From contig JAPTVL010000197.1 of NCBI GenBank assembly GCA_028065725.1, forward strand, positions 1 through 5,041: a stretch of 5,041 bases of DNA, in the 5' to 3' direction. The stretch's first letter is position 1. Every line of letters starts with the position of its first letter. Positions 4,979 to 5,041 of this stretch are shown here, piece after piece. Source of the stretch: Betaproteobacteria bacterium (GTDB lineage: Bacteria > Pseudomonadota > Gammaproteobacteria > Burkholderiales > Rhodocyclaceae). The notes under the pieces were generated by a model, which saw nothing but the letters and a program-made list of their open reading frames with translations, ran no database searches and was not told the origin of the DNA. Position numbers and translations under genes: made by a program.

Positions 4979-5041
4979 ATGGCTCGCTTCCGAAAGATCG
5001 ATCCGCGGATCTGGAACGACGCCAAGTTCCGCGCGCTCAGC
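4979..5041 (+). CDS. Start of a phage/plasmid replication-type protein (runs off the right edge)
   Basis: The first 21 residues are visible, beginning MARFRKIDPRIWNDAKFRAL. Openings of the type 'MARyRkIdpRiWND.KFr.LS' are characteristic of prophage and plasmid proteins related to replication initiation (O-like or DnaT-like, N-terminal winged helix). The assignment rests on recall of this N-terminus and needs the rest of the gene. ATG 4979 has GGAG at 4970-4973 with five bases spacing and follows the previous stop codon by one base, so it continues the coupled cassette. Confidence 0.65.
   Translation, partial: MARFRKIDPRIWNDAKFRALS

Noticed and set aside
1..5041. CRISPR array or insertion sequence
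   Set aside because: No regularly spaced direct repeats, transposase motifs or IS terminal repeats were seen.

Overview
The window is a junction between two integrated mobile elements in a high-GC proteobacterium. The main coding regions look about 65% GC by eye. The gene families, a tRNA-Leu attachment site and an Xanthomonadaceae-like replication start suggest a Xanthomonadaceae-type gammaproteobacterium, but a betaproteobacterium cannot be excluded from the sequence alone.

Left edge (1-296): the N-terminal 59 residues of a tyrosine-type integrase run leftward off the window, followed by a short AT-richer leader. At 297-358 lies the 3' part of a tRNA-Leu (anticodon UAA) on the minus strand. 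It runs from the anticodon arm to the CCA end, and its 5' part (acceptor 5' strand and D arm) is absent. This is the footprint of site-specific integration into the anticodon arm of a tRNA gene. It separates two integrase genes that point away from each other, so this looks like a tandem array of two islands sharing one attachment target.

Middle (359-2555): an intergenic stretch with a 10-bp inverted repeat and a candidate promoter leads into a complete 439-residue P4-type tyrosine integrase. After it comes a higB-higA type II toxin-antitoxin module. Its promoter carries a palindrome over the -10 box, and higB starts at a GTG with no ribosome binding site right at the predicted transcription start, so its mRNA is probably leaderless. 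TA modules of this kind stabilise islands.

Right (2556-5041): a strong nested inverted repeat precedes an unrecognised 497-residue protein. It consists of two tandem copies of a domain of about 170 residues (the first two-thirds aligns at a constant offset of 210-211 residues) plus a C-terminal helical module. After a gap of 113 bases with inverted repeats comes a tightly packed cassette of four small genes on the plus strand with ATGA-type overlaps or 1-base gaps. These are an excisionase-like HTH protein, a second HTH protein, a 61-residue Cys-rich protein, and the start of a phage or plasmid replication-type protein that leaves the window. The order int, TA, accessory gene, HTH/xis-like regulator, replication-type gene is that of an integrated prophage-like or P4-like element. 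The least explained component is the duplicated-domain protein at 2653-4146.
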